A stretch of DNA of 64,000 bases from DATJKD01 sp963834855 (GTDB lineage Bacteria > Pseudomonadota > Gammaproteobacteria > Steroidobacterales > Steroidobacteraceae), in NCBI GenBank assembly GCA_963834855.1, contig CAWIDH010000016.1, positions 1 through 64,000 on the forward strand. Reading direction: 5' to 3'. Positions 18,302-27,540 of the stretch are shown piece after piece. The position numbers and the translations under genes were made by a program. Positions within the stretch are counted from its first letter, which is position 1. Each line of letters begins with the position of its first letter. The notes beneath the pieces are model-generated. The model searched no databases, was not told where the DNA came from, and worked only from the letters and a program-made list of their open reading frames with translations.

Positions 18302-21300
18302 AGAAGCTGCTGCTCAACCGGTGGACCTTCGCGGTGCTCGGGCTCGTCCTGCTGCTGGCGGTCGTCTGGCTGCTCGGCCCGTACTTCGCCTTCGGCAGTG
18401 CGCGGCCCATGGAGAGCGTCATCGGCCGGGTGATCGCGACGCTCATCCTGCTCTTGGTATGGGTCGGGGCGATGCTGTGGCGGACCTGGCGGGAGATGCG
18501 CGGCAGTCGCAAGCTCGTCGCGGAGGTGACCCAGCAGGCCGACGCGCCGGTGGTGAGCCAGGCAAGACCGGCGGAGTCCGCCGATGCCTCGCAGCTGCGA
18601 CAACGCTTCGATGACGCCGTCACGCGCCTCAAGAAGGACCGGCGCGGCGGCGGGAATCTCTACCGTCTGCCCTGGTACGTCATCATCGGGCCACCCGGCT
18701 CGGGCAAGACCACGGCGCTGGTCAACTCCGGCCTGCGATTCCCGATGGAACAGGAGGTCGGGCGGCGCGCAATCAAGGGCGTCGGCGGCACGCGCAACTG
18801 TGACTGGTGGTTCACCGACGAGGCGGTGCTGCTCGACACAGCCGGCCGGTACACGACACAGGACTCGGATCGCATCGCGGACGGCGAGGGCTGGTCGCAG
18901 TTCCTGCAGCTGCTCAAGAGACACCGTCGCAGGCGACCGATCAACGGTGTGCTCGTCGCCTACAGCGCCTCCGACCTGCTGACCCGTTCGGCGGCGGAGT
19001 TCGATGCGGACCTGATGGCGATGCGTCAGCGGGCCGCAGAACTCAACCGGGGTCTGGGCATCGACCTGCCGGTCTACCTGCTCGTGACCAAGGTCGATCT
19101 GATCGCGGGGTTCCGCGAGTACTTTGATGATCTCGACGCGGCGGGACGCCGCCAGGTCTGGGGCACGACCTTCGCGCTCGACGACAGTCGCAGCAGCCGG
19201 GCGCTGCGGACCCTGCCGGCGGAGTTCGACGCGCTGGTCGAACGCCTGAACGCGGGGATCAACCAGCGGCTCCGCGACGAGCGCGATCCGCGCCGACGGG
19301 CACTGCTGTACGGGTTTCCGCAGCAATTCGCCGCTCTGAAGACGCGATTGCTGGAACTCGTCGATGGGACGTTCGGCGGCTCCGAACAGGACCGGCGCCT
19401 GTTCCTGCGGGGTGTGTACCTGACGAGCGGCACGCAGGAAGGCACGCCGATCGACCGGTTGCTCGGCAGCCTCGGCCGGGCCGCAGGTCTGTCCGCAGAC
19501 GGGCGGCCCCCGGCGCCGGAGGCGGGCCGCGCCTATTTCATCGAGCAGCTGCTTCGCGACGTCGTGCTGCAGGAGGCGGGTCTCGCCGGAACCGACCGGC
19601 GCGCCGAGCTGCAGAAAGCGGCGCTGCAGCTCGCGGCGTACGCCGGCCTCGCGTTGCTTGCGGTGCTCGGCGTCGTAGCTCTCGCGGTGAGCTTCGGGAA
19701 GAATCGCGCGTACCTCAAGGATGTCGGGCAGGCCGTAGACGCGCTCGCAGACACGCCGCCGGAAGCTGCACCGGCGCCGTTGTCACAGCAGCTGCCGCGG
19801 CTCGCCGCGCTGAAACACATCGTCGAGGTCGCGAGTCACGACGGACGGTCCGCGCCGTGGTCGATGCGGTCGGGGCTCTATCAGGGACGCGCCGTCGGCA
19901 AGGGCGCGCGCGACGCATATGCGCGCGAGCTGAACGCGACGCTGGTGCCGGATCTCGCGCACGCCTTCGGCGCGCGCATCGATTCGCTCGCCGGCGAGCC
20001 CGACAAGCTCTACGAGTATCTCAAAGGCTATCTGATGCTGGCCGAGCCGAAGAGGGTGGTTCCGGAACAGATGGCCGTCCTGTCGGCGATCGAGTGGGAA
20101 AACCAGTACCCGGACCAGCCGCAGGTGCGCAGCGAACTCATCGGGCATCTCGAGGCGCTGCTGGCCGATGAGAGTCTGCGCCCGGTCGCAGTCGACGCCT
20201 CGCTCGTCACCCGTGCCCGCAACGCACTCTCGGTCGCAACACCGGCCGCCCTCGCCTACAGCCGGCTCAAGCTCGCCTATACCGGCCCGGACCATCCGCC
20301 GCTGCGACTCGACCAGCAGGTGCAGGGCCTCGCAACGGTGTTTCGACGGCCGAGCGGCCGATCGTTCGCGGAACCCGTGCCGGCGCTCTACACCCGGGAT
20401 GTCTTCAACGAGGTCAGCGGCAAGGGCGGTCGCGAGATTACCGCAGCGCTCAAGGAGGACGCGTGGGTGTTCGGCGAGGGGGCGACGCCGATTGCGATCG
20501 ACGACCGGCTGACCCGCGATGTCATCGCGCTCTACGAGCGCGACTACATCGTGACCTGGGATGCCGTACTTGCGGACCTGGAGGTCCAGCCACTCGGCAG
20601 CGCGGAAAGCGCCGCGAAGAGCCTCGGTATCCTCGGCAGCGGCAGCTCGCCGCTCAAGGTGCTGCTCACCATCGTGGCGAAGGAAACCAACCTCGCACCG
20701 GCGGAAGATCCCTCCGCAGCGGCGGGCCTCGCGGAGAAGGCGCTGGCGAAGGCTTCGAGTTCCCCGCTCAGCAAGCTGCTGAAGGGTACCGGCGCGCCCG
20801 CTGCGACGGCCGCACCGGTCACGAAGCCGGGCGCAGCGGTCACCGAGCACTTCGCAGAGCTGCAGCGGCTCGTCACCGGGCCACCGGGCCAGGCGCCGAT
20901 CGACCGTACGCTCGGGCTGCTGGCGCAGATGTCGACCCAGCTCGGCGCGATGAGCGATTCGGTCGGCGGGGCGGCGGCGCTGCAGGAGGTCACGTCGGGT
21001 GGTGGGGGTGGCGCCGCCCGGGCCATCGAGATCGAAGCCGCGCAGCTGCCGCCGTCCGTGGCCGGAATCCTCGGCCCGCTCGCGGGTTCCAGCCAGGCGC
21101 TCGTCCGGACGCAAGCCAGCGGCGAGCTTGCGCAGCTGTATCGCGGCGAGGTCGTAGCGGAGTGCAACGCTATCGTCGCGGGACGCTACCCGTTCGCAAA
21201 GGGCGCCGCAGGCGACGTTCCGGTCGCGGATTTCGCGCGGCTTTTCGGATATGGCGGCGTCTACGATACGTTCTTCAAGGCGAACCTCGCGCCGCTGGTC

Positions 21301-21810
21301 GACACGACACGATCGCCGTGGCGCTGGCGTGAGGCGGGCGGCGGGTCGATGGGGCTGCCGGCGTCGATTCCGGCGCAGTTCGAGGCCGTCGACCGGATTC
21401 GACAGCAATACTTCCGCCAGGGCGCCGCGGACCCGGAGGTCCGCTTTACGCTGATGCCCGAAAACCTCGACGCGGACGTGCGGCGTTTCGTGCTCGAGAC
21501 AGCTGGCCAGACGCTCGAGTATGCGCACGGCCCACAGGCACGGTGGCCGCTGAAATGGCCGAGCGATGCCGCGCAGCAGGTCGTCGCGACCTTTGACACG
21601 GGCGCAGGCCCGGGCGCCAGCCTGGTGTTCGAGGGACCCTGGGCGATCTTCCGCATGCTCGATGCCGCCAGTCTCACGCAGGCGAGCGAGGTGCGTCATC
21701 GCGTCAGTCTCGGCGCGGGCGGGCACAGCGCGCAGCTCATGCTCGAGGCGAGCTCCATCCGCAACCCGTTCAGCAACCCGGCCGTTGCCCGGTTTCGTTG
21801 CGGCGGTTGA
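18298..21810 (+). CDS. tssM: T6SS membrane-complex protein TssM (IcmF family)
   Basis: 1170 residues, intact. Two N-terminal membrane helices (RWTFAVLGLVLLLAVVWLL; VIATLILLLVWVGAML) are followed by a cytoplasmic NTPase-like domain with Walker A GPPGSGKTTALVNSG (about residue 131) and NCDWWFTDEAVLLDTAGRY. A third helix near residues 440-460 (LALLAVLGVVALAVSF) leads to the large periplasmic region, ending with RNPFSNPAVARFRCGG. The periplasmic part contacts TssJ. An intact Walker A suggests an ATP-binding version, since some TssM lack it. ATG 18298 overlaps the tssL stop. Confidence 0.97.
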   Translation: MKKLLLNRWTFAVLGLVLLLAVVWLLGPYFAFGSARPMESVIGRVIATLILLLVWVGAMLWRTWREMRGSRKLVAEVTQQADAPVVSQARPAESADASQLRQRFDDAVTRLKKDRRGGGNLYRLPWYVIIGPPGSGKTTALVNSGLRFPMEQEVGRRAIKGVGGTRNCDWWFTDEAVLLDTAGRYTTQDSDRIADGEGWSQFLQLLKRHRRRRPINGVLVAYSASDLLTRSAAEFDADLMAMRQRAAELNRGLGIDLPVYLLVTKVDLIAGFREYFDDLDAAGRRQVWGTTFALDDSRSSRALRTLPAEFDALVERLNAGINQRLRDERDPRRRALLYGFPQQFAALKTRLLELVDGTFGGSEQDRRLFLRGVYLTSGTQEGTPIDRLLGSLGRAAGLSADGRPPAPEAGRAYFIEQLLRDVVLQEAGLAGTDRRAELQKAALQLAAYAGLALLAVLGVVALAVSFGKNRAYLKDVGQAVDALADTPPEAAPAPLSQQLPRLAALKHIVEVASHDGRSAPWSMRSGLYQGRAVGKGARDAYARELNATLVPDLAHAFGARIDSLAGEPDKLYEYLKGYLMLAEPKRVVPEQMAVLSAIEWENQYPDQPQVRSELIGHLEALLADESLRPVAVDASLVTRARNALSVATPAALAYSRLKLAYTGPDHPPLRLDQQVQGLATVFRRPSGRSFAEPVPALYTRDVFNEVSGKGGREITAALKEDAWVFGEGATPIAIDDRLTRDVIALYERDYIVTWDAVLADLEVQPLGSAESAAKSLGILGSGSSPLKVLLTIVAKETNLAPAEDPSAAAGLAEKALAKASSSPLSKLLKGTGAPAATAAPVTKPGAAVTEHFAELQRLVTGPPGQAPIDRTLGLLAQMSTQLGAMSDSVGGAAALQEVTSGGGGGAARAIEIEAAQLPPSVAGILGPLAGSSQALVRTQASGELAQLYRGEVVAECNAIVAGRYPFAKGAAGDVPVADFARLFGYGGVYDTFFKANLAPLVDTTRSPWRWREAGGGSMGLPASIPAQFEAVDRIRQQYFRQGAADPEVRFTLMPENLDADVRRFVLETAGQTLEYAHGPQARWPLKWPSDAAQQVVATFDTGAGPGASLVFEGPWAIFRMLDAASLTQASEVRHRVSLGAGGHSAQLMLEASSIRNPFSNPAVARFRCGG

Positions 21811-21812
21811 CG

Positions 21813-23339
21813 ATGTCCGATGCACTCGCCGTCGGCTTCTACGGCAAGCTGCCGATGCTCGGCGATTTTGTCCGGCGCCACGTCTCGGACCGGACGGTCG
21901 TCGCCTGGGATGCCTGGTTGCAGCAGGCGCTCGCGGCCAGCCGCGACCGACTGGGCGACGGATGGCTGGACCTCTACCTGACTGCGCCGATGTGGCGGTT
22001 CTTCGTGCAGCCAGGCGTGCTCGACGAGCAGCCGCTCGCCGGGGTGCTGTTCCCGAGTGTCGACCGGGTAGGCAGACACTTTCCGTTCACTGTCTTCGCC
22101 CGGCTGCCGCGCCGTTGCGTGGGGCTCGTCGTGGCGGACCGCTGCGCCGCGTGGTTCGAGCGCGTCGAGGACCTGGTCCTCGCGCACTTCGAGGACGATA
22201 CGCGGACCGTCGATGGTCTGGACGAGTCCATCGGCGCGACCGCCGAGCGGCTCGCGGCCGCCCTCGACACGCTGCCGGAGAATCTCGCGGCGGGAGGGCA
22301 GCGGGACCCTGGCGAACTCGGCGAGGGCTGCCTGCACCTGTCGCTCGGCAATCGTGTCGACGTCACCCCGACGGCGCTGATCTGGCTCGAGAAATCGATC
22401 AGCCATGCGATGCCCGACGCGGTGTTCTGGTGGAGCAGCGGGTCGGCCAGTGTCCAGCCCTCGTGGCTGATCACGCGTGGACTGCCGGAGCCGCGCGCGT
22501 TCTCGGCGATGCTTTCCGGCGCCTGGGACGAATGGCCGTGGCAGAGCGGCGAGCCGGCGGCCAGCGTCGTATCGTCGGCCGGCGTGATGCTGCCAGCCAC
22601 TCCCGCCGTACAGATCGAGTCCGCGGGCAGCACTCATCCCGGCCGTGTTCGCGATGAGAACCAGGACGCCTATATCGCGCGTCCCGAGATCGGCCTGTGG
22701 GCGGTGGCTGACGGCATGGGCGGTCATTCTGCCGGGCAGCTTGCGAGCCGAGCCACGGTCGATGCGCTCGCGAGCGTCGAGCCGAAGGCGATGTTCCCCG
22801 AGTTCGTCCGCGTCGTCCGCGAGACGCTGGAGGGCGTAAACGCCTACCTGTACTCGCTGTCGCAGCGCGCCGTGAACCCGACCGTCATCGGTACGACGCT
22901 CGTCGCGCTGATGGTGCGCGAGGGCACGGGCGTGTGTCTGTGGGCCGGCGACAGCCGGTTGTACCGCCTGCGCGGGGGCAAGCTCGAGCAGCTCACCGTC
23001 GATCACAGCGAGGCGGTCGAGCTGGCAGCGAACGCGGAGACGGCGCCAGCGAACGTCATCACGCGTGCGCTCGGCGGCCATCCGGAGATCGACATTGCGC
23101 AGCTCAGTTTCGACGTGCGCGACGGCGACCGGTTCCTGCTCTGCAGTGACGGACTGCACGGGGAGCTGGCACCGGAGGACATCTTCGAGCTGCTGTCCGG
23201 TCACGACGCCGCGGCCACTTCGGAGGCTCTGATCGCGCGAGTGCTGCAGGGCAAAGCTGCTGACAACGTGACGGTCGTTGTCGTGCATGCGCGTGCCGGC
23301 GCAGACTTGTCGGATACCCTGATTACCGAGGTTCGATGA
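21813..23339 (+). CDS. TagF-PppA fusion: T6SS post-translational repressor joined to PP2C phosphatase
   Basis: 508 residues. Residues 1 to about 240 are TagF: VGFYGKLPMLGDFVRRHVSD, WRFFVQPGVLDEQPLAGVLF, RHFPFTVFA. Residues about 265-505 are a PP2C-type Ser/Thr phosphatase: GRVRDENQDAYIARPE, LWAVADGMGGHSAGQLAS, VCLWAGDSRLYRLRGG, FLLCSDGLHGEL and ADNVTVVVV, which supply the metal-binding Asp residues. PppA removes the phosphate that PpkA places on Fha; TagF represses assembly independently. A TagF-PppA fusion is known from Agrobacterium. Start 21813 is 2 nt after tssM; the end overlaps the kinase start by 4 nt. Confidence 0.95.
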   Translation: MSDALAVGFYGKLPMLGDFVRRHVSDRTVVAWDAWLQQALAASRDRLGDGWLDLYLTAPMWRFFVQPGVLDEQPLAGVLFPSVDRVGRHFPFTVFARLPRRCVGLVVADRCAAWFERVEDLVLAHFEDDTRTVDGLDESIGATAERLAAALDTLPENLAAGGQRDPGELGEGCLHLSLGNRVDVTPTALIWLEKSISHAMPDAVFWWSSGSASVQPSWLITRGLPEPRAFSAMLSGAWDEWPWQSGEPAASVVSSAGVMLPATPAVQIESAGSTHPGRVRDENQDAYIARPEIGLWAVADGMGGHSAGQLASRATVDALASVEPKAMFPEFVRVVRETLEGVNAYLYSLSQRAVNPTVIGTTLVALMVREGTGVCLWAGDSRLYRLRGGKLEQLTVDHSEAVELAANAETAPANVITRALGGHPEIDIAQLSFDVRDGDRFLLCSDGLHGELAPEDIFELLSGHDAAATSEALIARVLQGKAADNVTVVVVHARAGADLSDTLITEVR

Positions 23340-25249
23340 CGCCGCAGGCGCTGCTCGAGCTGCTGTACACCGTGCTGCGTGGCGAAGCGCCTGCAGAGGC
23401 GTTGTTAAGCGGGGTCGACGAAGCGAACCTGCACTCGCCCGAAGCCGGTGCGGCGCTGCAGCGCGAGATCGACGCGCTCTACGCCAGGAACGAGCTGCAT
23501 TTCGACCTTTACCTGCGGGTGAAGGATCGCCTGCAGGCCGGGGTCCGCGCGCGGACGACCAACCCGCCGCATCCGACGAATGCGCCGCGCGGTGCGCCAC
23601 CGGGCGACGCGGCGACTCGGATGCGACGCTCGGAACCGGATCCCCCGCCACAGGAGCCGCCTCGCAGTGATCGCACGATGCTGCGATCACCCACGGGAAC
23701 GGGCGCACCGTCGGGAACCCGTGCGCAGGGGGGAGGCACCCTCGGCGCACCGCCCGGCAGCGTCGGGCATGTGTCGCACCAGTCCGCCGGCTGGTCTACC
23801 GGACCCGCGGGCAGTCCGCGGACCGGACGGGACAACGAGCCAGCGGAGACCCGCACCTGGATCATCGAGCAGCAGCTCGAGGAGGGCATGGTCGTCAAGG
23901 AGCGCTTCGTGCTCGAGCGGCGCCTGGGCCAAGGCGGCATGGGGGTCGTCTTCAAGGCGCGCGACCTGCGCAAGGAAGAAGCGCGCGACCGCGATCCGTA
24001 TGTCGCGATCAAGTTCCTGAACGACGAGTTCCGCCGTCACCCCGAGGCGCTGATGGCGCTGCAGCGCGAGACGCGCCGCGCGCAATCGCTCGCGCACCCG
24101 AACGTCGTGACCGTCTACGACTTCGATCGCGACGCGTCGCTGCTCTACATGACGATGGAGTTCCTCGAGGGCGAGCCGCTCGATAAGTTCATCCAGCGTC
24201 ACCCGCAGGGGCTTCGATTCAAGGATGCGTGGCGGATTATCGAAGGCTGTGCCCGGGCGCTGGCCTATGCTCACCAGGAACGCGTGATCCACGCGGACTT
24301 CAAGCCCGGCAACGTCTTCGTCGCCGGTGAGCGCAAGGTCAAGGTCCTCGACTTCGGGATCGCCCGCGCCCTGTCGCGCCAGGGCGACGATCGTGCCGCG
24401 GGCACGCGCTTCGATGCCGGCTCGCTCGGCGCGTTGACGCCAGCCTACGCCAGCCCCGAGATGCTCCTCGACGAGCCGCCCGATCCGCGCGACGACGTCT
24501 ATGCGCTCGCCTGCGTCTCTTATGAGCTGCTGACCGGCCGCCATCCATTCGGCGGGGCGACCGCGGTCAAGGCCGCGCATGAGGGCATGACCGCCAAGCG
24601 GGAGCCCGGCATTGGCCGCCGCCAGCATCGCGCGCTCGTCCGGGGCCTCGAGTTCCGGCAGGCAGACCGCTCGCCAACCGTAGAGGCGTTTCTCGACGAG
24701 CTGGCCGGGCCGCTCGGCGCGCGCGGCCGCGCGCTGCGGCAGTCGCTGCTGTCGACCACCGCCACCGGAATCGCGGTCGCGGCGCTCGCGGCGGGGGCGT
24801 GGTGGTTCACCCGCGCCAACCCGGACGAGCAGCTGATGCGCCAGCTGATGGACACGGCGCAGGCGCAGGCCGATCAGCGCGCACAGCAGAGCGGCGAGCC
24901 TTTCGAAGTCGACGCGGAGCTGCGCGACATGCTGCTAGAGCAGGGTCGTGACTACATGCAGCTCGCAGCGGTCAAGTTCGACAGCGCGCTGCTTTCCGAG
25001 GGTGTGTCGAGCGCCTACGGCGCGTACAGCAATGCGCTGCGGATGGACCCGGCGAGCAAGGAGGCCGCCGAGGGCATCGTCGAGATCGTGCGGAGGTACG
25101 AATCCGAGGCCCGGCGTCTGCTGGCCGCCGGCGACGCGGCGCGTGCCGCCGAGCTCGCCGGTCACGGACTCAAGATCCAGCCAGCGCGCGAATCGCTGCT
25201 CGACATCAAGAGCGAGGCCGAGGCGGCGGTGAATCCGGCCGCGAAATAG
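23336..25249 (+). CDS. ppkA: T6SS membrane Ser/Thr protein kinase PpkA
   Basis: 637 residues. A Pro/Gly-rich N-terminal region (about 75-180) precedes the kinase domain: glycine loop RRLGQGGMGVVFKARD (about 195-210), catalytic Lys in YVAIKFLN, catalytic loop HADFKPGNVFV (about 319), DFGIARAL (about 339) and the segment AYASPEML. The usual HRD is HAD, so this is a non-RD kinase. One membrane helix lies near 480-500 (GIAVAALAAGAWWFTRA) and is followed by a periplasmic helical domain with TPR-like character. It phosphorylates Fha to switch on T6SS assembly; the fused phosphatase just upstream reverses this. Start overlaps that gene by 4 nt. Confidence 0.93.
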   Translation: MTPQALLELLYTVLRGEAPAEALLSGVDEANLHSPEAGAALQREIDALYARNELHFDLYLRVKDRLQAGVRARTTNPPHPTNAPRGAPPGDAATRMRRSEPDPPPQEPPRSDRTMLRSPTGTGAPSGTRAQGGGTLGAPPGSVGHVSHQSAGWSTGPAGSPRTGRDNEPAETRTWIIEQQLEEGMVVKERFVLERRLGQGGMGVVFKARDLRKEEARDRDPYVAIKFLNDEFRRHPEALMALQRETRRAQSLAHPNVVTVYDFDRDASLLYMTMEFLEGEPLDKFIQRHPQGLRFKDAWRIIEGCARALAYAHQERVIHADFKPGNVFVAGERKVKVLDFGIARALSRQGDDRAAGTRFDAGSLGALTPAYASPEMLLDEPPDPRDDVYALACVSYELLTGRHPFGGATAVKAAHEGMTAKREPGIGRRQHRALVRGLEFRQADRSPTVEAFLDELAGPLGARGRALRQSLLSTTATGIAVAALAAGAWWFTRANPDEQLMRQLMDTAQAQADQRAQQSGEPFEVDAELRDMLLEQGRDYMQLAAVKFDSALLSEGVSSAYGAYSNALRMDPASKEAAEGIVEIVRRYESEARRLLAAGDAARAAELAGHGLKIQPARESLLDIKSEAEAAVNPAAK

Positions 25250-25254
25250 CGCCG

Positions 25255-26121
25255 ATGTCCCTGCCGGGCAGGCCACGCGCGGGCGCGCGCCCGGCCGTCT
25301 TCGTGGCCGCGACGGCGGCCATGGTCGCGATGGGTTGCACGGGGAGCCCGTCGCGTCCCGACGAGATCGCGCGCGAATCCGGGTTCGAGCGCCGCGTACA
25401 GCACGGCGCGGACTACGGGCACGTCGTGTTCACGAACGCCCGGATTAGCGCCCCGGGGGCGCTGCATGTCTACATCGAGGGCGACGGAACGCCCTACGTC
25501 GCCCGCTACGGCGTGGCCGCCGACCCTACGCCGCGTAATCCACTGATGCTGCGCCTGATGGCACTCGATCCCGCACCGTCGATCTACGTGGGACGGCCGT
25601 GTTACTTCGGGCTCGCGAACGATCCGCCCTGCACCCCGCGCGACTGGACGCTGGATCGATTCAGCCCGCGGATCGTCGACAGCATGGCGCGCGTCATCGA
25701 GCAGCTGCGCGAGGGGCGCGGCACGGACGCGATCGAGCTCTACGGGCACAGCGGCGGCGGTGCGCTGGCCGTGCTGCTCGCTGCGCGCCTCGGCGGCGTG
25801 CAACGCATCGTTACGATCGGCGGCAACCTCGATGTCGACGCCTGGACGGCGTATCACGGCTACACACCGCTCGAAGGGTCGCTGAACCCCGTGGACGCAG
25901 GGCCGCTGCCGGCAACACTGCTACAGCAGCACTATGTCGGCGACCGGGACAGGGTCGTCCCGCCGGAGATGGTCGAGGCAGCGGCGCGGCGCCTGGGCGC
26001 ACCGGGCGCGATCGTGCTGCGCGGCGTGACGCACGCGCGCGGCTGGGAACGCGCGTGGCCGTCGATCCTCGCGGGAGAATGGCGGTACGGAGACGATACC
26101 CCGGATCAGCGGAACTCGTAG
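25255..26121 (+). CDS. Exported alpha/beta-hydrolase, probable lipoprotein
   Basis: 288 residues, 5 nt after ppkA and therefore probably in the T6SS operon. N-terminal signal VFVAATAAMVAMGCTGSP with a weak lipobox (AMGC). The hydrolase part has LHVYIEGDGTPY (oxyanion strand), ELYGHSGGGALAVLLAARLG (nucleophile Ser), the candidate acid in YVGDRDRVVPPEM and the candidate base in RGVTHARGWE. A cell-envelope esterase or lipase is the simplest reading. As the last gene of the operon it might be an accessory or an immunity-like envelope protein, which is inference. Its 3' end overlaps the convergent autotransporter gene by 16 nt. Confidence 0.8.
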   Translation: MSLPGRPRAGARPAVFVAATAAMVAMGCTGSPSRPDEIARESGFERRVQHGADYGHVVFTNARISAPGALHVYIEGDGTPYVARYGVAADPTPRNPLMLRLMALDPAPSIYVGRPCYFGLANDPPCTPRDWTLDRFSPRIVDSMARVIEQLREGRGTDAIELYGHSGGGALAVLLAARLGGVQRIVTIGGNLDVDAWTAYHGYTPLEGSLNPVDAGPLPATLLQQHYVGDRDRVVPPEMVEAAARRLGAPGAIVLRGVTHARGWERAWPSILAGEWRYGDDTPDQRNS

Positions 26122-27413
26122 CGCAGGCCAAGCGTGAACTCGGCATAGCTCACGGTGTCGAGGCTGGCCACGGACTCGTAATCGAGGAAGGCGCCGAACC
26201 CGTTGGCGAACGCCGCCGAGATGCCGACTGCCCACAGCACGAACGAGTTGTCGGGATCGTCGGAAGTCACGGCCGCGGTTGTCTCGGGGGTCTTGAACGG
26301 GTCGGCGACGTAGCGGATGAAGAAGCTCTGCTGGTCGTTTTCCTGCTCCCAGACCTGCGTCGCGCGCGCGTATGGCCTGACGACGCCCCGCGACGTGCTC
26401 GCGGTGTAGCCGAGATCGAACGCGAACTGCAGCTGGAGCGATTTCGCGTCCTGCTCGCCGAACTCGAGGTTGAGTTCGGGATTCGAGCCCCCCTGCTCGG
26501 AGAAACCGTCGATCGATGCCTCGAGGTAGCTGACTGCCGCGGTCGACGCGATTCGCCATCCGCCCTGGCCGAATTCGTATCCGGCGCTCAGGCCCGCCGA
26601 GGTGATGTCGCTGTCGGTGTCCCCGGTGGCCGTGTGATCGATCGGCGTCGGCTCTTCGCCCAGTGTATAGGTGACGCGGCGCACCGAGTCGAGGCTCTGT
26701 GAGCCGTAGCCGGCGATCAGGTCGACGTGTGCCCGCTCGCCGTACCAGGAGCCGAAGACCGAGCCCGTGACGCCGTCGACGTCGAGCGAGCCGCCGGTGG
26801 AGAAGTCGGTGTCGCTCTTGCCGTAGCCGAGCGCGACGCCGCCGACGATCGAGTCGGTGAAGCGGTAGTCGGCGCCGACCGTGACCCCGGTCCCCTCGAA
26901 GTCATAGGCGGCCTCGAACGCGGTTTCGTCCTTGTCGCCGTTGCCCAGGCTGCCGTTGATGAAGAGTCCCAGCTTGCCGCCCACGGCCTCGTCGCCGCTG
27001 GCGCCGCCGCTCGTCGCATACAGGGAGTACGGATCGGCCAGGCTCGCAAGCGGCGCGCCGGCGTTGCGCAGCGAGATCAGCCGCGAGGCGATGTTGGTGC
27101 GCTGCGTCCGGCCGAAGTCGACCGTGTTCGCGGCAGGCGCGTTGAGCTCCTCGGCCGTGATCTCCTGCAGCGCCGTCGCCTTCAGCGCGGCATTGGGCTC
27201 GCGAACGACGCGTCCGCAGCGATCGAGCAGCGCCTGCTGGTCCGGCGGCAGGCCCCTGTTGGCGGCACTGGCGCGCACCAGGCTCGGGCACAGCGCCGGG
27301 TCCTCGACCGCCGACAGCGCGGGGTTGCGGATCGCGATCGACATCGACTGCTGGTTCGGGTTCAGCGACTGCGCTTGCGCGTGTCCGCCGACTGCGCCGA
27401 CGACGATCGCCAA
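26106..27413 (-). CDS. Autotransporter-type outer-membrane beta-barrel protein without passenger
   Basis: About 435 residues. The barrel starts around KLGLFINGSLGNGDKDET and shows alternating strands such as VTVGADYRFTDSIVGGVALG, GSVFGSWYGERAHVDLIAG, RPYARATQVWEQEN and the terminal strand SYAEFTLGLRYEFR, ending in aromatic-X-Arg as barrel proteins often do. The N-terminus has a short hydrophobic leader ending AQAQ and then SLNPNQQSMSIAI and paired Cys (ALCPSLV, LLDRCGRV). The start is taken as TTG 27413; an upstream start with a frameshift is possible. It resembles the C-terminal 450 residues of the next gene upstream, so the two are paralogues. Confidence 0.8.
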   Translation of the reverse strand: MAIVVGAVGGHAQAQSLNPNQQSMSIAIRNPALSAVEDPALCPSLVRASAANRGLPPDQQALLDRCGRVVREPNAALKATALQEITAEELNAPAANTVDFGRTQRTNIASRLISLRNAGAPLASLADPYSLYATSGGASGDEAVGGKLGLFINGSLGNGDKDETAFEAAYDFEGTGVTVGADYRFTDSIVGGVALGYGKSDTDFSTGGSLDVDGVTGSVFGSWYGERAHVDLIAGYGSQSLDSVRRVTYTLGEEPTPIDHTATGDTDSDITSAGLSAGYEFGQGGWRIASTAAVSYLEASIDGFSEQGGSNPELNLEFGEQDAKSLQLQFAFDLGYTASTSRGVVRPYARATQVWEQENDQQSFFIRYVADPFKTPETTAAVTSDDPDNSFVLWAVGISAAFANGFGAFLDYESVASLDTVSYAEFTLGLRYEFR

Positions 27414-27540
27414 GGACCTTCGACAGGCAACGCAACGGGCGTCGGCCGGAGGACGGGCGCACCTCGGCAGCCTGCTCTGATTGGCACATTACTCCGATCC
27501 CCCTTGTTATCCTGGTTGCGGGTACGCGATGTCGAGCACT

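Noticed and set aside
19783..23750. Long minus-strand open frames (about 680 codons each) opposite tssM and tagF-pppA
   Set aside because: They are Arg/His/Pro-rich, lack motifs and lie opposite genes with clear conserved domains; high GC removes stops from the antisense strand.
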